This document shows positions 5,346 to 7,495 of a stretch of DNA of 7,495 bases, piece after piece. Source of the stretch: Clostridia bacterium (GTDB taxonomy: Bacteria > Bacillota > Clostridia > Oscillospirales > CAG-272); the NCBI GenBank assembly GCA_017411935.1, contig JAFQPC010000118.1, positions 1 to 7,495 of the forward strand. The letters are read 5' to 3'. Below the pieces are notes generated by a model, which was not told the DNA's origin, did not search any database, and worked only from the letters and a program-made list of their open reading frames with translations. Position 1 is the stretch's first letter; each line of letters starts with the position of its first letter. The translations under genes were made by a program, and so were the position numbers.

Positions 5346-6647
5346 ATGAGCAATCAGCTTCTTTCCACCAAGCCCTATAAAGGCACCCGTGACTTCTATC
5401 CCGACGATATGCGCCTGCGCAATTGGTTCTTCGGAAAAATCCGCGAGACGCTTGAGACGGCTGCCTTTGATGAATATAACGGCCCGATGCTCGAAAGCCT
5501 TGAGCTTTACGCCGCAAAGAGCGGCGAGGAGATCGCCACCAAGCAGACCTACAACTTTATGGACCGCGGCGACCGTATGGTTGCCATCCGTCCCGAAATG
5601 ACCCCCACCGTCGCAAGAATGGTGGCAGGTAAAATGAACGACCTCAACTTCCCTCTCCGTTGGTTCTCGATCCCCAATATGTACCGCTATGAGGCAACAC
5701 AGAGAGGACGTCTTCGCGAATTCTGGCAGCTCAACGTCGACATTTTCGGCTGTAATACCTACGAAGCCGATCTGGAGATCATCGTCAGCGCCATTCGCAT
5801 TATGAAGTCGTTCGGTGCGACGAAGGAGATGTTCACCGTCCGTATCAACAACCGCCGTTTCTTCAACGACGTTGTTGCCGCCATCACGGGCAAGGATGCC
5901 GAGGGAAGCCGCCTCGTTTCCAAGGTCATCGACCGAAAGAACAAAGTTTCCCGCGAAGCTTATGAAAAGGATCTCCGTGAGCTCGGTCTTCTGGACGAGC
6001 AGATCGCAAAGATCGACGCGCTGTATGAAATGAGTGTCGAGGAAGCGACCGCCCTCTGCCCCGACTCGATCGGTGCGGGAGAGCTTCGCGACCTCTTTGC
6101 CGCGCTGCGCGAGCTGAATCTGGATCAGTATTGTAAATTCGACTTCGGTATCATCCGCGGTCTCGACTATTACACGGGCACCGTTTTCGAGGTATTCGAC
6201 AACGCTCCCGAGAATAACCGCGCTATGTTCGGCGGCGGACGCTACGACAACCTCGTCGGTCTTTTCGTGAAGAACGCGAAGGTCTCGGGTGTCGGCTACG
6301 GAATGGGCGACGTTACGCTCGAAAACTTCCTTGTCACCCACGGTCTCGTTCCCGAGGTTCTCGGACAGAAGACCAAGGTGCTCGTCACTCGCTTCTCGGA
6401 CGTTCCCTACGCAGAGTACGTCAAGCTGACCGAGACGCTCCGCAACGCGGGCATTGCCGCGTCGCTGCATCTCGAAGCCAAAAAGTTTGGCAAGCAGATC
6501 GAGTATGCCGTCAAGGAAAATTATTCACACGTCGTCATTATGGGCGGAACCGAGCTGGAAGCAGGCGAGGTCAAGATCAAGGATCTTGCAACACGTGAAG
6601 AAACTGCTGTAAAAATCAACGAGCTTGCCGAATTTTTCGGCGCGTAA
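5346..6647 (+). CDS. hisS: Histidyl-tRNA synthetase
   Basis: This gene encodes 433 residues, the usual size for bacterial HisRS, a cytoplasmic class II enzyme that charges tRNA-His with histidine using ATP. In order: the N-terminal KGTRDFYPDDMRLRNWFF (12-29); RPEMTPTVAR (82-91); motif 2, RYEATQRGRLREFWQ (114-128), with the ATP-contacting arginine; the histidine-specific loop RGLDYYTGTVFEVF (271-284); GGGRYDNLVG (296-305) and motif 3 GVGYGMGDVTLE (316-327); then the C-terminal anticodon-binding domain from about KTKVLVTRF (342-350) to the end. ATG 5346 is preceded by AAAGGA (5330-5335) ten bases upstream. Motif 2 lacks the RPQ of the E. coli form (ATQ here), and FHQ is FWQ, so this is a divergent HisRS branch. 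It leads an operon; the next gene starts 25 bases after its stop. aspS, a frequent downstream partner in other bacteria, is not next to it. Confidence 0.96.
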   Translation: MSNQLLSTKPYKGTRDFYPDDMRLRNWFFGKIRETLETAAFDEYNGPMLESLELYAAKSGEEIATKQTYNFMDRGDRMVAIRPEMTPTVARMVAGKMNDLNFPLRWFSIPNMYRYEATQRGRLREFWQLNVDIFGCNTYEADLEIIVSAIRIMKSFGATKEMFTVRINNRRFFNDVVAAITGKDAEGSRLVSKVIDRKNKVSREAYEKDLRELGLLDEQIAKIDALYEMSVEEATALCPDSIGAGELRDLFAALRELNLDQYCKFDFGIIRGLDYYTGTVFEVFDNAPENNRAMFGGGRYDNLVGLFVKNAKVSGVGYGMGDVTLENFLVTHGLVPEVLGQKTKVLVTRFSDVPYAEYVKLTETLRNAGIAASLHLEAKKFGKQIEYAVKENYSHVVIMGGTELEAGEVKIKDLATREETAVKINELAEFFGA

Positions 6648-6671
6648 CTTCCCACAAACCAAGGAGTTTTT

Positions 6672-7211
6672 ATGATTTATCTGTTTTTAGCCGAAGGCTT
6701 TGAAGAGGTCGAGGCTCTCGCCCCTCTTGATCTGATGCGCCGTGCGGGACTGTCGGTCACGACGGTCGGTATCGGCGGAAAGACGGTCACGGGTGCACAC
6801 GGAATTTCGGTGCTTGCCGATCTTGCCGACACCGAATATGCTGACGATACCCCCGAGATGATCTTTCTCCCCGGCGGAATGCCCGGAACGCTCAATCTTG
6901 CCGCAAGCGAGGTGGTACAGAACGCCATTGCAACGGCGGTACGTACGAACGCCTACCTTGCCGCCATCTGCGCCGCTCCCTCGATCTTGGGAGATCTTGG
7001 GTTGCTCGCAGGCAAGGAAGCCATCTGCTATCCCGGCTTTGAGGAACGTCTTGTAGGCGCTACTCTTTCCAAAAAGCGCGTCGTGCGTGACGGAAAGATC
7101 CTGACCGCCGCAGGTATGGGCGTTGCCGTAGAATTCGGACTTGCCATTGTCGAGGAGCTTCTCGGCAAGGAGAAGGCAGAGGAACTTCGCCGTGGCGTGC
7201 TTGCCGATTGA
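6672..7211 (+). CDS. DJ-1/PfpI (YajL/ThiJ-like) family protein
   Basis: This gene encodes 179 residues, full length for the bacterial DJ-1 clade. It has LAEGFEEVEA (6-15), where E14 aligns with the conserved glutamate next to the reactive cysteine (E18 of human DJ-1), LMRRAGLSVT (21-30), FLPGGMPG (65-72), the nucleophile elbow AAICAAPSILGDLGLL with C100, and a C-terminal EFGLAIVEELLGKEKA (154-169). The histidine of human DJ-1 (H126) is replaced by tyrosine in the CYPGF segment; YajL also lacks that histidine, so this is not a defect. Family members act in oxidative or carbonyl stress (cysteine oxidation, methylglyoxal or glycation repair), but the exact activity is disputed and cannot be assigned. 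The start has AAGGAG (6661-6666) five bases before ATG. The gene lies in the hisS operon and ends four bases before the next start. Confidence 0.92.
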   Translation: MIYLFLAEGFEEVEALAPLDLMRRAGLSVTTVGIGGKTVTGAHGISVLADLADTEYADDTPEMIFLPGGMPGTLNLAASEVVQNAIATAVRTNAYLAAICAAPSILGDLGLLAGKEAICYPGFEERLVGATLSKKRVVRDGKILTAAGMGVAVEFGLAIVEELLGKEKAEELRRGVLAD

Positions 7212-7215
7212 CCGC

Positions 7216-7495
7216 ATGAGCGAAAAAACTGCTCTGCGACGCGAGCTTCGCGCGCTTCGTCGGGCGATCCCCCTCGAAGAAAAGAAAGCGTTGGATGCCA
7301 TTCTCGTCGAAAAAGCCCTTGTGACCGATGTCTACCGTGGCGCGGATCTTCTCTTGCTCTATGCGCCGCTCTCTGACGAGCCTGATCTGCTCGCCCTTGC
7401 CGAAACAGCGTGGCGCGACGGAAAGCAGGTTGCCTTTCCGATCTCGCATACCGACACGCATACGCTGACCTTTCATACCGTCGCGGCGCTCTCCG
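7216..7495 (+). CDS. 5-formyltetrahydrofolate cyclo-ligase, N-terminal part (cut by window edge)
   Basis: ATG 7216 opens a frame of 93 codons that reaches the window edge; the family is usually about 180-200 residues, so about half is visible. The start MSEKTALRRELRALRRAIP gives the basic N-terminal helix of the family. LLLLYAPLSDEPDLLAL (about 46-62), then GKQVAFPIS (about 69-77) and LTFHTV (about 84-89), follow the MTHFS/5-FCL pattern of an 'lYxpl.dEpd' segment, a 'Gk.v.lP' segment and a short strand. The enzyme converts 5-formyl-THF to 5,10-methenyl-THF with ATP in the cytoplasm, recovering folate for one-carbon metabolism. No clear ribosome binding site is seen; the start lies four bases after the DJ-1 gene's TGA, so reinitiation or coupling is likely. 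The ATP- and folate-binding residues of the C-terminal half are outside the window. Confidence 0.85.
   Translation, partial: MSEKTALRRELRALRRAIPLEEKKALDAILVEKALVTDVYRGADLLLLYAPLSDEPDLLALAETAWRDGKQVAFPISHTDTHTLTFHTVAALS

Noticed and set aside
5304..6470. Long (388-codon) minus-strand open frame opposite hisS
   Set aside because: It is a mirror of hisS codon bias, has no family features, and starts inside a conserved synthetase gene. It also ends in the hisS promoter region.

Overview
The window looks like chromosomal DNA from a low-to-mid GC Gram-positive of the class Clostridia, most likely an uncultured gut lineage. This is an inference. It rests on strong GGAGG-type ribosome binding sites, consensus TTGACA/TATAAT promoters with 17-bp spacers, a clostridial style of MATE protein, and a hairpin repeat of a kind I recall from gut Clostridia. 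I cannot name a genus.

Layout, left to right. (1) 1-249, minus: the N-terminal part of a small DUF559 endonuclease-like gene, cut by the window edge. (2) About 252-324: a compact element of three back-to-back hairpins directly upstream of that gene; its edge supplies the gene's ribosome binding site. (3) 344-847, minus: an AT-rich orphan gene whose Cys/His/Glu arrangement resembles a transglutaminase-like fold. (4) 848-1014: non-coding, with a minus-strand promoter interlaced with a factor-independent terminator, plus a second inverted repeat. (5) 1015-5159, minus: three consecutive MATE-family multidrug exporter genes, read from one promoter in the order 3780-5159, 2376-3767, 1015-2379, tightly spaced or overlapping. 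(6) 5160-5345: a divergent promoter region with a perfect 9-bp palindrome in the MATE leader. (7) 5346-7495, plus: a housekeeping operon with hisS (histidyl-tRNA synthetase), a DJ-1/PfpI-family gene and the start of a 5-formyltetrahydrofolate cyclo-ligase gene, which runs off the right edge.

How the parts relate. The plus-strand operon joins tRNA charging, a stress or quality-control protein and folate salvage behind a near-perfect promoter with a short leader and no room for a T-box. The divergent MATE operon looks like serial gene duplication of one exporter: the paralogues keep the same N-terminal motif and the same TM1 aspartate but differ in base composition, with GC rising along the operon. 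The left third is much more AT-rich (about a third GC in lines counted by hand) and reads as accessory DNA.

The most interesting items are the hairpin element fused to the DUF559 gene, the tandem MATE array with its palindromic leader, and the promoter/terminator overlap at 905-943. I see no clear evidence for a wholly new system. The hairpin/DUF559 pair is the best candidate for something under-described.
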